Shown: in pieces, positions 16,371 through 25,492 of the stretch
Numbering within the stretch: position 1 is the stretch's first letter
Layout: each line of letters opens with the position of its first letter
Assembly (NCBI GenBank): GCA_025363575.1
Contig: JANYDM010000152.1
Location: forward strand, 1 to 64,000
Direction: 5' to 3'
DNA length: 64,000 nucleotides
Source: Betaproteobacteria bacterium
Lineage (GTDB): Bacteria; Pseudomonadota; Gammaproteobacteria; Burkholderiales; SG8-41
Notes under the pieces: model-generated
Databases searched by the model: none
Told to the model about the DNA's origin: nothing
The model's input: the letters and a program-made list of their open reading frames with translations, nothing else
Program-made: the position numbers and the translations under genes

Positions 16371-17561
16371 CTAACTTTTATAGCACTCGACAACACCCGA
16401 AGAAGCGAGCTTGTCGATGTCGCCGCCCTGGTAGCCCATACCTTCAAGGATCTCGCGAGTGTGCTCACCCACATGCGGGCTGTGAGCGAGAGGGTCGCCA
16501 CTGGCGGGCGGACGCTGGCCGCAGAGTGTTCCCATCGGCACTCGGCCGAGCGTGTCGTTCTCGACCCAGTGCACGGCATCGACCGCCTGCACTTGCAGGT
16601 CGGCGAAAAGATCCGTGTATGTATTGACTTTGGCTTTCAGGATGTCGATGGTCGAAAGCAACGCCACCCACTCATCCGAAGTCTTCGTTTCGAATACGGG
16701 CCGCAGTTCGGCCATCAGCTCGTCGCGATTCTTTACGCGTGCGCGCGCATCGGCGTAACGCGCATCGGTTATCCATTCTTCCCTGCCGAGCAGTTTGGCG
16801 AGCCGCTTGAAGTGTTCATCGCGCCGCGCATTGACGCTCATGAAGCCGTCCTGAGTCTTGAACATGCCGACCGGCATGCCGATGGGTTCAGTGGCGCCGC
16901 CCTGTAGATGGTGTTCCATCATCGCCCCCTCCTGCAGCGCGAGCGCGCATTCCAGCAGGCTGGTCTCGATGTGGGCGCCGCGGCCTTTCACGGCTTTCCG
17001 GTAAAGCGCGGCCGCGACCGCCTGGAATGCATACAAGCCTGTCGAGAAATCGATCGCCAGCATTTCGATGCGTTGCGGGACACCCGTCGCACCGCGATTG
17101 ATCGACATCATCCCCGTGTAGGCCTGCATCACCGAGTCTGTTGCGGGATTATCGGAGAGCGGGCCCTTCGCGCCAAAACCGGAAATGGAGAGATAAACAA
17201 CATTCGGATTGGCCTTGCTGACGCTCGCGTAGTCGAGCTTGAACTTGTCTATCTTGCCGACGCGATAGTTTTGCAGGACCACGTCGCTTTCGGCCGCGAG
17301 CCGCTGCACGATCGCCACGCCTTCCGCGGTTTTAAGATCGACGGCGAGCGAGCGCTTGGCGCGGTTGACGATGACCGAATGCGCCGTGTGATCGCCCGTG
17401 TGCTTGCCGAGCCGCCGGCTCCAGCAGCCTGTGCCGGTCGGCTCGACCTTGATGACGTCGGCGCCATTGCGCGCGAGGTGCATCGCGCAGTACGGTCCCG
17501 CCACGCCCTGCGAGAGATCCAGAACCTTTACGCCTTCGAATGGCAGATCTTCTTCAGTCAT
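16371..17561 (-). CDS. CaiB/BaiF-family CoA-transferase
   Basis: A 396-residue class III CoA-transferase. The N-terminus VKVLDLSQGVAGPYCAMHLA and the segments NRAKRSLAVDLK and GFGAKGPLSDNPATD are family signatures. Asp142 aligns with the catalytic aspartate that carries the acyl group in formyl-CoA transferase. Members move CoA between carboxylic acids such as oxalate, carnitine, benzylsuccinate or dicarboxylates. Neither the flanking amidohydrolase nor the hydrolase identifies the acid used here. Confidence 0.9.
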   Translation of the reverse strand: MTEEDLPFEGVKVLDLSQGVAGPYCAMHLARNGADVIKVEPTGTGCWSRRLGKHTGDHTAHSVIVNRAKRSLAVDLKTAEGVAIVQRLAAESDVVLQNYRVGKIDKFKLDYASVSKANPNVVYLSISGFGAKGPLSDNPATDSVMQAYTGMMSINRGATGVPQRIEMLAIDFSTGLYAFQAVAAALYRKAVKGRGAHIETSLLECALALQEGAMMEHHLQGGATEPIGMPVGMFKTQDGFMSVNARRDEHFKRLAKLLGREEWITDARYADARARVKNRDELMAELRPVFETKTSDEWVALLSTIDILKAKVNTYTDLFADLQVQAVDAVHWVENDTLGRVPMGTLCGQRPPASGDPLAHSPHVGEHTREILEGMGYQGGDIDKLASSGVVECYKS

Positions 17562-17722
17562 CGTACCTTCCTGGAACCTGGCTCAAGAACGATTTGGAAC
17601 CGCCGATAAACGCGGATGAATTCAAGTGACTTGTCGTTGGCTCGGCGCAAGGTTTCGAATTATATCGGCGTTAATCTGCGTTTTATCGGCGGTTGCTTGT
17701 CGGGGTAGTTTTGAGAGGGGTT

Positions 17723-18568
17723 CTAATTTTTTTTCGGCGACCAGCCATACACCTTCGCGCACGCGCCGCCCATCAGCATTGCGCGCTCGCTATCATTCAG
17801 GCGGTTGGTCGTGCGGAACGGCGCAACACCCTGCTCGTAGTTGAGGAGCGCGAAGGTGCGGGTCCAGTCGGTGCCCCACAGGCAGCGCTCGAAGCCCCAG
17901 GCGTCGAACACGCGGGCGAGCGGGTCCCAGATGTCGGCGTACGGAAATGGCTCGCGCGACATGGTGCAGACGCCGCTTACCTTGATTGCCGCATTTGGAC
18001 GGCGGGCGAGCTCGAGCACCTTGGGCAGATCGGCCCAGACAGTGGCTGGCGCCGGTTTCGTGCGCGGCTGATAGAAACCGAGATGGTCGAGGACAAAGCG
18101 CGTCTGCGGATGAGCATCGATCAATTGAGTTCCCAGATCGAGATTGTTGCCGCTCTGCAGATTGACAGGAAGATCGAGACGCGCGGCTGCGCGCAGAATG
18201 CGATCGATTCCCGCCCTATTGAGGTCCGCGGCGCTTTGCAACGCAAACATCACGCGGATGGCAACCGCGCCCGGCGTCTTTTTCCAATCGGCGAGGATAT
18301 CCTCCGCGGCCGGATCATTCGGGTCCATTGGCCTGACGATGGCGAAGCGTCCCGGGTGTGCGCGCTGCACGTCAATCGCATAGCTGGCGTCGTATTGATA
18401 CAGCGAATTCGCCGAGACATTAATTGCGCCGTCCACGCCGACCTTGTCCATCGCGGCGACCATCTCGGCGCCGGTGACGTGGTCAGGCCAGTCATGGGGC
18501 GGCCTGTGCCAGGGCCTCTGCGGTGTGTTGGCGGCATAGGCGTGAACCTGCGAATCGATCACAAGCAT
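17723..18568 (-). CDS. Amidohydrolase-family TIM-barrel protein (PDC hydrolase-like)
   Basis: A 281-residue protein of the amidohydrolase 2 family. It has IDSQVHAYA at the N-terminus (metal-binding His of the barrel), FVLDHLGFY in the middle and WGTDWTRTF near the end with the conserved Asp. Relatives include 2-pyrone-4,6-dicarboxylate hydrolase and lactonases. I prefer ATG 18568; a GTG at 18598 in frame adds ten residues. It is followed on the same strand, after 161 bp, by the CoA-transferase, so a catabolic pairing is possible but not proven. Confidence 0.8.
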   Translation of the reverse strand: MLVIDSQVHAYAANTPQRPWHRPPHDWPDHVTGAEMVAAMDKVGVDGAINVSANSLYQYDASYAIDVQRAHPGRFAIVRPMDPNDPAAEDILADWKKTPGAVAIRVMFALQSAADLNRAGIDRILRAAARLDLPVNLQSGNNLDLGTQLIDAHPQTRFVLDHLGFYQPRTKPAPATVWADLPKVLELARRPNAAIKVSGVCTMSREPFPYADIWDPLARVFDAWGFERCLWGTDWTRTFALLNYEQGVAPFRTTNRLNDSERAMLMGGACAKVYGWSPKKN

Positions 18569-18743
18569 CGGATATTCTTTCGTCTGAAGTAAAGTCACGG
18601 CATTCCAACAGGTTGCGACAACCGTGTCCAGAACGCAACGAGACGCAGCTCCTCATTTCCTATACTACGTTGCGCTTTCAGCCTACATCTTCCTATCGTG
18701 TTTTTGCCGAAAATGGTCGAATCGCTTCAATGAGGAGACCGTC

Positions 18744-19001
18744 ATGGAATGGATCATAGTGGAAAGTGCCTGGACCGACGCACGGGGCAGAATCAAAAAC
18801 CAGTGGAACACGTTGAACGACGACGATCTTGACGCCGTTAACGGCCGGCGCAGCGCGCTGCTCACGCGGCTACAGGACCGCCTGGCCGTGCCGCACGCGG
18901 AGGCGGACCGCCAGCTCACCGAATGGGAAGGCAAAAACCACGATCTGTTCGCAGAAACCGCGGACCAGATCAAGCCTTACCTCGGCATCGCCAAGCAATA
19001 G
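18744..19001 (+). CDS. CsbD-like general stress protein
   Basis: An 85-residue acidic protein starting at ATG 18744 behind GAGGAG. The pattern W-x3-ESAWTDARGRIKNQW then LNDDDLDAVNGRR and a helical C-terminus matches the CsbD/YjbJ family: small, abundant, hydrophilic proteins induced by general stress, with no known biochemical function. The rightward frame can be extended upstream, but only this start has a ribosome site. It stands alone. Confidence 0.75.
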   Translation: MEWIIVESAWTDARGRIKNQWNTLNDDDLDAVNGRRSALLTRLQDRLAVPHAEADRQLTEWEGKNHDLFAETADQIKPYLGIAKQ

Positions 19002-19224
19002 GATCGCATCACGCTGGCCGCCGCCGCGATCAACGGCCGAGCGGCGCGAGCGTATCGCGGCAAGGATCGAAGCGTGCAGCGCGCCGGTTGCGTAAATCGC
19101 GAAGTCATCTTTCGGCGATGTGCTTCGCGGGCGTTATGTAATCGCCATCGCTCGAACGGGCAGACGTGCAGAATGCAGGCACGCGCAGTACGCTGCCAAC
19201 ACTCATTAAATCCGAAAAGTTAAA

Positions 19225-19704
19225 TCAGGCGACCGCGAGTTCGTGCGTGCTGCGCAGGCTCACGGTGCTGCCGTCGTGCGAGTAAGCACTGGCGGCATTA
19301 GTAGAGGAGAAGAGCACGCTTAACGCCTGCTTGGTGCCGCCGAGTCGAGTGCTGATGAGGTTGCCGTTGGTGTCGTTCAACTGCTGAGCGGTCTTCGTGA
19401 GTTCGAGCAATCGGCGCCATGTCGTTAGCGCAACCGCCGAGCCGCCCGCATATTTACTCAGTAAGCGGCTCATGCCCGCGCCGTCAACGGTAAGGCTGCT
19501 ATCGCGCAGCCAGCGCACGCGCTGGTCGCCGAGCCGCTGCAGTTCGAAGAGGCGGGCGGATTTGGTTTCGGCGAACGATGTCACGCGGTCGAGATCCCCG
19601 GCGATGAGCGCGAGTTGCTCTTCGCGCAAGAGCGAAACGAACGCGCTCAGCGCCGCGCTTTCTGCGTCGAGTGTGCGGCAAAGCGCGGCAGCATCGGGTT
19701 GCAA
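19225..19704 (-). CDS. flgN: FlgN-like flagellar export chaperone
   Basis: A 159-residue mostly helical protein whose start (TTG 19704) lies 4 bp after the flgM stop. Position and an all-alpha, Leu/Ala-rich profile (EEQLALIAGD in the first third) fit FlgN, the chaperone that keeps the hook-filament junction proteins FlgK and FlgL export-ready. Sequence identity in this family is low, so the call rests mainly on synteny with flgM and flgA. The C-terminal third, about 45 residues rich in Ser and Ala, is presumably unstructured. Confidence 0.8.
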   Translation of the reverse strand: MQPDAAALCRTLDAESAALSAFVSLLREEQLALIAGDLDRVTSFAETKSARLFELQRLGDQRVRWLRDSSLTVDGAGMSRLLSKYAGGSAVALTTWRRLLELTKTAQQLNDTNGNLISTRLGGTKQALSVLFSSTNAASAYSHDGSTVSLRSTHELAVA

Positions 19705-19708
19705 GCGA

Positions 19709-20014
19709 TCAGGCCTTGTGTGAATTGAGCATCTCGCGCACGGAAGAGATCAGGCGGTCGGCAACTTTGCCCGCATCGACCTTGAAGTGACCGTCGCTGA
19801 TCGCCTGTTTCAATGCGGCGACCCGGGCAACGTTCACGACTGGCGTATCGGCAAAGCCCTGCTCGATCGCCTGCATGTGCGACGACACGGAACTCAAATT
19901 GACGTTCGTATCGACGGGCGATGACGACGTATCCGACGTCTTTTTCGCCTTGCCCTGGGCCTCGACTGAGAGGGCGCCGGGGGTCTGGGTTTTTAAGCTG
20001 TTGTCGATCTTCAT
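19709..20014 (-). CDS. flgM: Anti-sigma-28 factor FlgM
   Basis: A 101-residue protein with a Ser/Thr/Lys-rich disordered first half and the conserved C-terminal FliA-binding region (RVAALKQAISDGHFKVDAGK, then ADRLISSV). FlgM holds sigma-28 inactive until the hook is complete and is then secreted. ATG 20014 is preceded by GAGGAAA. A sigma-28 promoter match lies at 20048-20075, which fits the usual negative-feedback control of flgM. Confidence 0.93.
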   Translation of the reverse strand: MKIDNSLKTQTPGALSVEAQGKAKKTSDTSSSPVDTNVNLSSVSSHMQAIEQGFADTPVVNVARVAALKQAISDGHFKVDAGKVADRLISSVREMLNSHKA

Positions 20015-20047
20015 ACTTTATTTCCTCGCGTTAGCGGTCTACCTGCA

Positions 20048-20075
20048 ATTACGGACGATAGGCAGAAGAACTTTA
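20048..20075 (-). promoter_or_regulatory. Candidate sigma-28 (FliA) promoter of flgM-flgN
   Basis: Read leftward: TAAAGTTC, 12 nt, TCCGTAAT. The -35 element matches 7 of 8 bases of TAAAGTTT and the -10 differs by one base from the flagellin -10 (GCCGTAAT). It lies 34 bp upstream of the flgM start. Confidence 0.7.
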
Positions 20076-20151
20076 GCCGCAGCCCGTAAATAGCGCGTGA
20101 GGCCCGCACCCTGCCTTGCGAGTTTCGTACATAACATACTGACAGATAGAA

Positions 20152-20850
20152 CTAAAAAGCAATTTCCACGATGCCGCCAGCGCGCGCGATGCCGCTGACG
20201 GTCTGGCCGTTGGACGTGCGCACTTGGGCGATCTGGCCGTCGGCGGCGTTGCTGAGCGATTTGCCGTCGGCGCTCACGCTAAAGCCGCGCCCCGCCGACT
20301 GCAATTTGATGTTCTGACCCTGCTGCACGACGAGCGGCGAGCGCAACATGTCCTGGCGCAGCGGCTGCCCGGCTGCGAGCGGCGAAGCCAGCGTCTTGCC
20401 CGTGACCAGATGCGCGTCGGTCAATATGCCGGCCGGCAACTGGGTCAGATCGCCATTTTGTATAGCGAAATCCGCGGGCGTCAGCGGCTGGCCTTGCGGC
20501 AGCGGACGGGCGGTGACGACATAGTCGCCCGTTACTTTGATTTGTGCGGTGACATAAATGCTCCAGGGCGCGGCGCCGCTGCACCGCACGCCCAGCGAAG
20601 TCATGCCCCACAGCCGCGCGCCGGGCGGCAGGAAAACTTCGGGGGCAGGGCAGGCGGCCAGCACCGTGCGCGGGTCGATGCCGCCCGCGGTAAAGCTCAC
20701 CTGGCCGGGCAGGCCGGTGGTCTGCACGCGCAGGAAATTCTCCACTGCTTTCTGGATTGCGGCGGCGTCCTGGCGCGGCGCAGTTTGCGCGTATGCGTAA
20801 GCGGCAGCGCTCAACGCGCACAGCAAGATCAGGCTGGAAATTCGTTTCAT
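20152..20850 (-). CDS. flgA: Flagellar P-ring assembly chaperone FlgA
   Basis: A 232-residue exported protein with a signal peptide (MKRISSLILLCALSAAAYA) and a C-terminal SAF domain. The SAF-type segment DAHLVTGKTLASPLAAGQPL and the C-terminal VVQQGQNIKLQSAGRGFSVS are diagnostic of FlgA. It chaperones FlgI in the periplasm. The gene is divergent from flgB across a 266-bp spacer and upstream of flgM. The start is ATG 20850; a TTG two codons earlier is less likely. Confidence 0.93.
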   Translation of the reverse strand: MKRISSLILLCALSAAAYAYAQTAPRQDAAAIQKAVENFLRVQTTGLPGQVSFTAGGIDPRTVLAACPAPEVFLPPGARLWGMTSLGVRCSGAAPWSIYVTAQIKVTGDYVVTARPLPQGQPLTPADFAIQNGDLTQLPAGILTDAHLVTGKTLASPLAAGQPLRQDMLRSPLVVQQGQNIKLQSAGRGFSVSADGKSLSNAADGQIAQVRTSNGQTVSGIARAGGIVEIAF

Positions 20851-21116
20851 GTGCAATCCCGCGATTGATCGAGGTTGATCTGATGGAGGGATTTTGCGCT
20901 TCCTGCCGCGTCGGGCAGCGCCGGAATTGGGCGGGTTTTGCGGCCTTAATCGGCCGATAGCCGCGCGGCCTGCCTACCTATGATGATGGCCATGAGTAAC
21001 CGCCACTTGACCGCCACGATAACCAGCGACGCCGCAGATATTAACGGCGCGGCGCGCGGCGGCTTGAGCCGGCAACGCACTGCTTAATGTAGCACGGGTA
21101 GCACGGGACCACGACC

Positions 21117-21518
21117 ATGGCCAACGACCTCGACACTCATCTGCAGTTCCACGCGCAAGCGCTGAACCTGCGCGCGATGCGCCAGCAGCTGCTCGCGTCG
21201 AACATTGCCAATGCCGACACGCCAGGCTACAAGGCGCGCGACATCGATTTCAGCAAGATGCTGCAGGACAAGCTCGCCGACCGCGCGCAATCGCCGCAGG
21301 TTGCGCAGACGGCCGCGGGTCACGCCGCGCCCGCGTCGCAAGGCATCGATCAGGCCGCTGTGCAATACCGCACCGTGCTGCAGCCTTCGATCGACGGCAA
21401 CACCGTCGACATGGACGTCGAGCGCGCTCAGTTCGCGGAGAACGCCATCCATTACGAAGCAAATCTCATGTTCATCAACAGCCAGCTCAAATCGATGCTG
21501 GCCGCGCTACAGGGGTAA
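21117..21518 (+). CDS. flgB: Flagellar proximal rod protein FlgB
   Basis: A 133-residue rod protein. It opens the rightward flgB-flgL operon, with flgC starting 5 bp after its stop. The N-terminal motif [21 protein letters not shown] is the rod/hook-family signature and the C-terminus ([20 protein letters not shown]) is helical. Together the two ends form the D0 coiled coil of the rod. The spacer upstream shows no convincing sigma-28 or sigma-54 site. Confidence 0.95.
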   Translation: MANDLDTHLQFHAQALNLRAMRQQLLASNIANADTPGYKARDIDFSKMLQDKLADRAQSPQVAQTAAGHAAPASQGIDQAAVQYRTVLQPSIDGNTVDMDVERAQFAENAIHYEANLMFINSQLKSMLAALQG

Positions 21519-21523
21519 TCACC

Positions 21524-21928
21524 ATGTCGCTGTTCAGCGTATTCGATATTTCCGGCGGCGCATTGACTGCGCAGTCGCAGCGCCTCAACACGATCGCGAG
21601 CAATCTCGCGAATGCCGACAGCGCGACCGGGCCGGACGGCAAGCCGTACCGCGCCAAGCAGGTTGTGTTCAGCAGCGTGCCGCTCGCGGGCGACGCCGTG
21701 TCCGGCGTGCGCGTGACGGGCGTGATCGAAGACCCGTCGCCGATGAAAAAAGTGCACGACCCCAAGCATCCGCTCGCCGACGACAAGGGTTACATCACGA
21801 TGCCCAACGTCAACGTCGTCGACGAGATGGTCAACATGATCTCGGCGTCACGCTCGTACCAGAACAACGTTGAAGTCATGAACACCGCCAAAACGCTGCT
21901 GCTGAAAACGCTGCAGCTAGGTTCATAA
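21524..21928 (+). CDS. flgC: Flagellar proximal rod protein FlgC
   Basis: A 134-residue rod protein with the family N-terminus ([20 protein letters not shown]) and C-terminus ([20 protein letters not shown]). It stacks with FlgB and FlgF in the proximal rod. It lies between flgB (5 bp) and flgD (17 bp) and is preceded by a weak GGGGTAATC ribosome site. Confidence 0.95.
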   Translation: MSLFSVFDISGGALTAQSQRLNTIASNLANADSATGPDGKPYRAKQVVFSSVPLAGDAVSGVRVTGVIEDPSPMKKVHDPKHPLADDKGYITMPNVNVVDEMVNMISASRSYQNNVEVMNTAKTLLLKTLQLGS

Positions 21929-21945
21929 AAGTACAAGGAGCAACC

Positions 21946-22617
21946 ATGAGCACCGTGCAAAGTTCGACCGCCTCGACCCTCGCGAACACCGCGACCACAG
22001 CCACCGCGCCGGCATCGGGTTCCGCCACCGACATCCAGGACCGCTTTCTCAAGCTGCTCGTCACGCAGATGAAGAACCAGGACCCGCTGAACCCGATGGA
22101 CAACTCGCAGGTCACGAGCCAGCTCGCGCAGATCAGCACCGTCAACGGCATCCAGCAGCTCAACACGACCATGCAGAACATGGCATCGTCGTTCCTGTCC
22201 GCGCAGTCGACGCAGTCGACTTCGCTGATCGGCCATACCGTGCTCACGGACGGCAGCACGCTCAACGTCACCGACGGCGGCTCCGCCTACGCCGCGATCG
22301 ATCTCGCGCAGGCAGCGACGAGCGTCAAGGTCAATATCGTCGGCCCGGCCGGCAACGTCGTGCGCCAGCTCGATCTCGGCCCGCAGCAGTCCGGCATCGC
22401 CGGCTTCCAGTGGGACGGCCTCGACGACAGCGGCGCGAAAGTCACCGCCGGCAGCTACACGTATCAGGTCGCCGCCGCCAACGGCGGGCAGAAGGTCGAC
22501 ACGACGAACTACATGGCGGGCTCGGTCGCAAGCGTCACGCTCGCGACCGACGGCGCTCATCTGCAGGTCACGGGCGTCGGCGACGTGACGATGCAGCAAA
22601 TCAAACGAATCATGTAA
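21946..22617 (+). CDS. flgD: Flagellar hook cap / scaffolding protein FlgD
   Basis: A 223-residue hook-assembly scaffold. FLKLLVTQMKNQDPLNPMDN is the conserved N-terminal export and assembly motif. A Tudor/FnIII-like domain follows (about 80-215), including QWDGLDDSGAKVTAGSYTYQ. FlgD caps the growing hook and is replaced when hook length is reached. ATG 21946 is preceded by AAGGAG. Confidence 0.95.
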   Translation: MSTVQSSTASTLANTATTATAPASGSATDIQDRFLKLLVTQMKNQDPLNPMDNSQVTSQLAQISTVNGIQQLNTTMQNMASSFLSAQSTQSTSLIGHTVLTDGSTLNVTDGGSAYAAIDLAQAATSVKVNIVGPAGNVVRQLDLGPQQSGIAGFQWDGLDDSGAKVTAGSYTYQVAAANGGQKVDTTNYMAGSVASVTLATDGAHLQVTGVGDVTMQQIKRIM

Positions 22618-22631
22618 CGCGGGAGACTACG

Positions 22632-23873
22632 ATGGGATTTCAGACAGGTTTGAGCGGACTCAATGCGGCGTCGCAGACTTTGGACGTCATCGGCAACAAC
22701 GTCGCCAACGCGAACACGGTGGGCTTTAAGGAATCGCGCGCGCTGTTTGCCGACGTCTATGCGACGTCGCTGAACGGCGGCGGCTCCAACGCGGTCGGCA
22801 TCGGCACCAAGGTCGCCGGCATCCAGCAGCAGTTTTCGCAGGGCAACATCTCGGTCTCTAACAACCCGCTCGACATAGCGATCAACGGCAAGGGCTTTTT
22901 CCGCGTCAGCGACAACGGCACGGTGACCTATTCGCGCAACGGCCAGTTCCACCTCGATGACGCCGGCAATATCGTGAACGCCGACAACCTCCAGCTTACC
23001 GGCTACGGCGTCGACGTTAACGGCAACATTGTGCCGTCCGCGCCCGCGCCGCTGCAGATCTCGAGCGCGCAACTGCCGCCGACGATCACCACGAGCTTCA
23101 AGCCCAATCTCAATCTCGATTCGCGTGAAGCAGTGCCCGCGACGGCGGTGTTCAACCCGCTCGATCCGACGAGCTTCAACGAGTCGACCTCCGGCACCGT
23201 CTATGACAGTCTGGGCAACTCGCACGTCTTCACGCTGTTTTTCGTGAAGACGGCGGTCGCCGGCCAGTGGGCGATGCACGGCACGGTCGACGGCACCGCC
23301 CCGGCCAACGTCAACCTCGGCGCTGGCGCCGGCACCCCGATCAATCTTCAGTTCAACACCAGCGGCGCGCTGACGACCGCGATGCCGATCGCGGGCGTCT
23401 CGCTCACGATAGGCGGTGGTGCCGCCACGCCGTTGACGTTCGCCACCGACTTCACGGGCTCGACCCAGTTCGGCTCGGCCTTCGCCGTCAACTCGCTGTA
23501 TCAGGATGGCTTCACCTCGGGCCGCCTGTCCGGCTTTACCGTCGGCGGCGACGGCATCATCGTCGGCCACTATACGAACGGCCAGAGCAAGAACCTCGGC
23601 CAGGTCGTGCTCGCGAATTTCGGCGATCCCGAAGGCCTGAAGCCGCTCGGCAACAATCAATGGGAAGAAACCTCGGCGTCCGGCATCCCCATCGTTGGCG
23701 CGCCGCAAACCGGGAGTCTCGGCGCGCTGCAGGCAGCGGCGGTCGAAGAATCCAACGTCGACCTGACAGCCGAGCTCGTCAACATGATCACCGCGCAACG
23801 CGTGTATCAGGCGAACGCGCAAACCATCAAGACGCAGGATTCTGTTCTGCAGACGCTGGTTAACCTCAGGTAA
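22632..23873 (+). CDS. flgE: Flagellar hook protein FlgE
   Basis: A 413-residue hook subunit starting at ATG 22632, 14 bp after flgD and behind GGGAGA. GLSGLNAASQTLDVIGNNVA is the N-terminal D0 signature and the C-terminal NVDLTAELVNMITAQRVYQA is its coiled-coil partner. The middle (about 100-360) forms the exposed D1/D2 domains. An upstream extension of the same frame overlaps flgD and is not real. Confidence 0.95.
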   Translation: MGFQTGLSGLNAASQTLDVIGNNVANANTVGFKESRALFADVYATSLNGGGSNAVGIGTKVAGIQQQFSQGNISVSNNPLDIAINGKGFFRVSDNGTVTYSRNGQFHLDDAGNIVNADNLQLTGYGVDVNGNIVPSAPAPLQISSAQLPPTITTSFKPNLNLDSREAVPATAVFNPLDPTSFNESTSGTVYDSLGNSHVFTLFFVKTAVAGQWAMHGTVDGTAPANVNLGAGAGTPINLQFNTSGALTTAMPIAGVSLTIGGGAATPLTFATDFTGSTQFGSAFAVNSLYQDGFTSGRLSGFTVGGDGIIVGHYTNGQSKNLGQVVLANFGDPEGLKPLGNNQWEETSASGIPIVGAPQTGSLGALQAAAVEESNVDLTAELVNMITAQRVYQANAQTIKTQDSVLQTLVNLR

Positions 23874-23910
23874 GTGCGTCAGCGCAGCCTGAACCAAGGA
23901 CGGAACCGCC

Positions 23911-24654
23911 ATGGATCGCATGATTTATCTCGCAATGAGCGGCGCGAAGCAGGCGCTGACTCAGCAGGCGACGGTCGCGCACAATCTCGCCAACCTGACC
24001 ACCAACGGGTTTCGCGCAGAGACGGCGGTCTTTCGCGCGGTGCCGGTGGTCGGCGCCGGTGCGAATACACGCGCATTCGTGGTCGACTCGACGCCCGGCG
24101 CCGATTTCACGCCCGGCGTGATCCAGAGCACCGGCCGCGATCTGGACGTCGCCATTCAAGGCAAGGGCTGGATCGCGGTGCAGGCGGTTGACGGCAGCGA
24201 GGCGTACACGCGCAACGGCAGCTTTCAGACGAACGCGAACGGCGTCTTGCAGACGCGCAATGGCAACGCGGTGCTTGGCGACGGCGGTCCGCTGTCGATT
24301 CCGAACGACACGCTCGTTACGATCGCCAGCGACGGCACGGTGTCGACGGTGCCCACGGGCAACCGGCCGGCGGCGAATTCGACGATAGGCCGCATCAAGC
24401 TCGTCAATCCGCCGGAGCAATCGCTCGAGCGCGGCCTCGACGGTCTGTTCCGCGTGCGCGGCGGCGCGCCCGCCGCGGCCGACGCGAATGTCCGCGTCGC
24501 CTCGGGGGCGCTCGAATCGAGCAACGTCAACGCGGTCGACGCGATGGTCAACATGATCTCGCTCGCGCGCGGTTTCGACATGCAAATGAAGATGCTGCAG
24601 AACCAGGAAGGCAACGAAAGCAAGGCCGCCCAACTGCTGGCGGTGCAGGGCTGA
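23911..24654 (+). CDS. flgF: Flagellar proximal rod protein FlgF
   Basis: A 247-residue rod protein of the FlgF/FlgG type. It has an N-terminal MIYLAMSGAKQALTQQATVA and LANLTTNGFRAE, a DVAIQGKGWIAVQ central strand, and a C-terminal NVNAVDAMVNMISLARGFDM. It lies 37 bp downstream of flgE and starts at ATG 23911. Confidence 0.95.
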   Translation: MDRMIYLAMSGAKQALTQQATVAHNLANLTTNGFRAETAVFRAVPVVGAGANTRAFVVDSTPGADFTPGVIQSTGRDLDVAIQGKGWIAVQAVDGSEAYTRNGSFQTNANGVLQTRNGNAVLGDGGPLSIPNDTLVTIASDGTVSTVPTGNRPAANSTIGRIKLVNPPEQSLERGLDGLFRVRGGAPAAADANVRVASGALESSNVNAVDAMVNMISLARGFDMQMKMLQNQEGNESKAAQLLAVQG

Positions 24655-24699
24655 CGCGCCGGCAATTCCACCGGCGCCTAAATTGAAACGGGAAAGCAC

Positions 24700-25482
24700 A
24701 TGATCCGCTCACTATGGATTTCTAAGACCGGCCTCGACGCCCAGCAGACGAACATGGATGTCACCGCCAACAACCTGGCTAACGTCAGCACCAACGGCTT
24801 CAAGCGCGCGCGCGCGGTGTTCGAAGACCTGCTCTATCAAACGCTGCGCCAGCCCGGCGCGCAATCGTCGCAGCAGACGCAGCTGCCGTCGGGCCTGCAG
24901 CTCGGCACGGGCGTGCGCCCGGTCGCGACCGAGCGCATCTTCACGCAGGGCAATTTGCAGCAGACGAGCAACCCGCTCGACGTCGCCATCAACGGCGGCG
25001 GATTCTTCCAGGTGCTGATGCCGGACGGCACGACCTCGTACACGCGCGACGGCTCGTTTCACGTCGACAGCCAGGGCCAGCTCGTCACGTCGAGCGGCTT
25101 TCAGGTGCAGCCCGCGATCACGATCCCGGCGAACGCGCTCAGCGTCACGATCGGACGCGACGGCACGGTCTCGGTGACCAAGGCCGGCACGGCGGCGCCG
25201 AGCTCGGTCGGCAGCCTGCAGCTCGCGAATTTCGTCAATCCGGCCGGCCTGCAGAGCATGGGCGAGAACCTCTACGTCGAAACCGCCGCGTCCGGTACGC
25301 CGGGCACCAACGCACCGGGCTCGAACGGCCTCGGCCTCCTGAGCCAGGGCTATGTCGAAACGTCGAACGTCAACGTCGTTGAAGAGCTGGTCAACATGAT
25401 CCAGATTCAGCGCGCATATGAAATCAACTCGAAGTCGATCCAGACTTCGGACCAGATGCTGCAAAGACTCACGCAGATGTAA
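24700..25482 (+). CDS. flgG: Flagellar distal rod protein FlgG
   Basis: A 260-residue distal rod subunit. The segment [20 protein letters not shown] then [15 protein letters not shown] is almost invariant in FlgG, and [17 protein letters not shown] and the C-terminal [14 protein letters not shown] also match. The length equals that of the standard family member, which sets distal rod length. It lies 45 bp after flgF. Confidence 0.96.
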   Translation: MIRSLWISKTGLDAQQTNMDVTANNLANVSTNGFKRARAVFEDLLYQTLRQPGAQSSQQTQLPSGLQLGTGVRPVATERIFTQGNLQQTSNPLDVAINGGGFFQVLMPDGTTSYTRDGSFHVDSQGQLVTSSGFQVQPAITIPANALSVTIGRDGTVSVTKAGTAAPSSVGSLQLANFVNPAGLQSMGENLYVETAASGTPGTNAPGSNGLGLLSQGYVETSNVNVVEELVNMIQIQRAYEINSKSIQTSDQMLQRLTQM

Positions 25483-25492
25483 GGGCATGACC

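Noticed and set aside
20953..20960. GCCGATAG upstream of flgB
   Set aside because: No -35 partner; early flagellar operons are usually not FliA-dependent.
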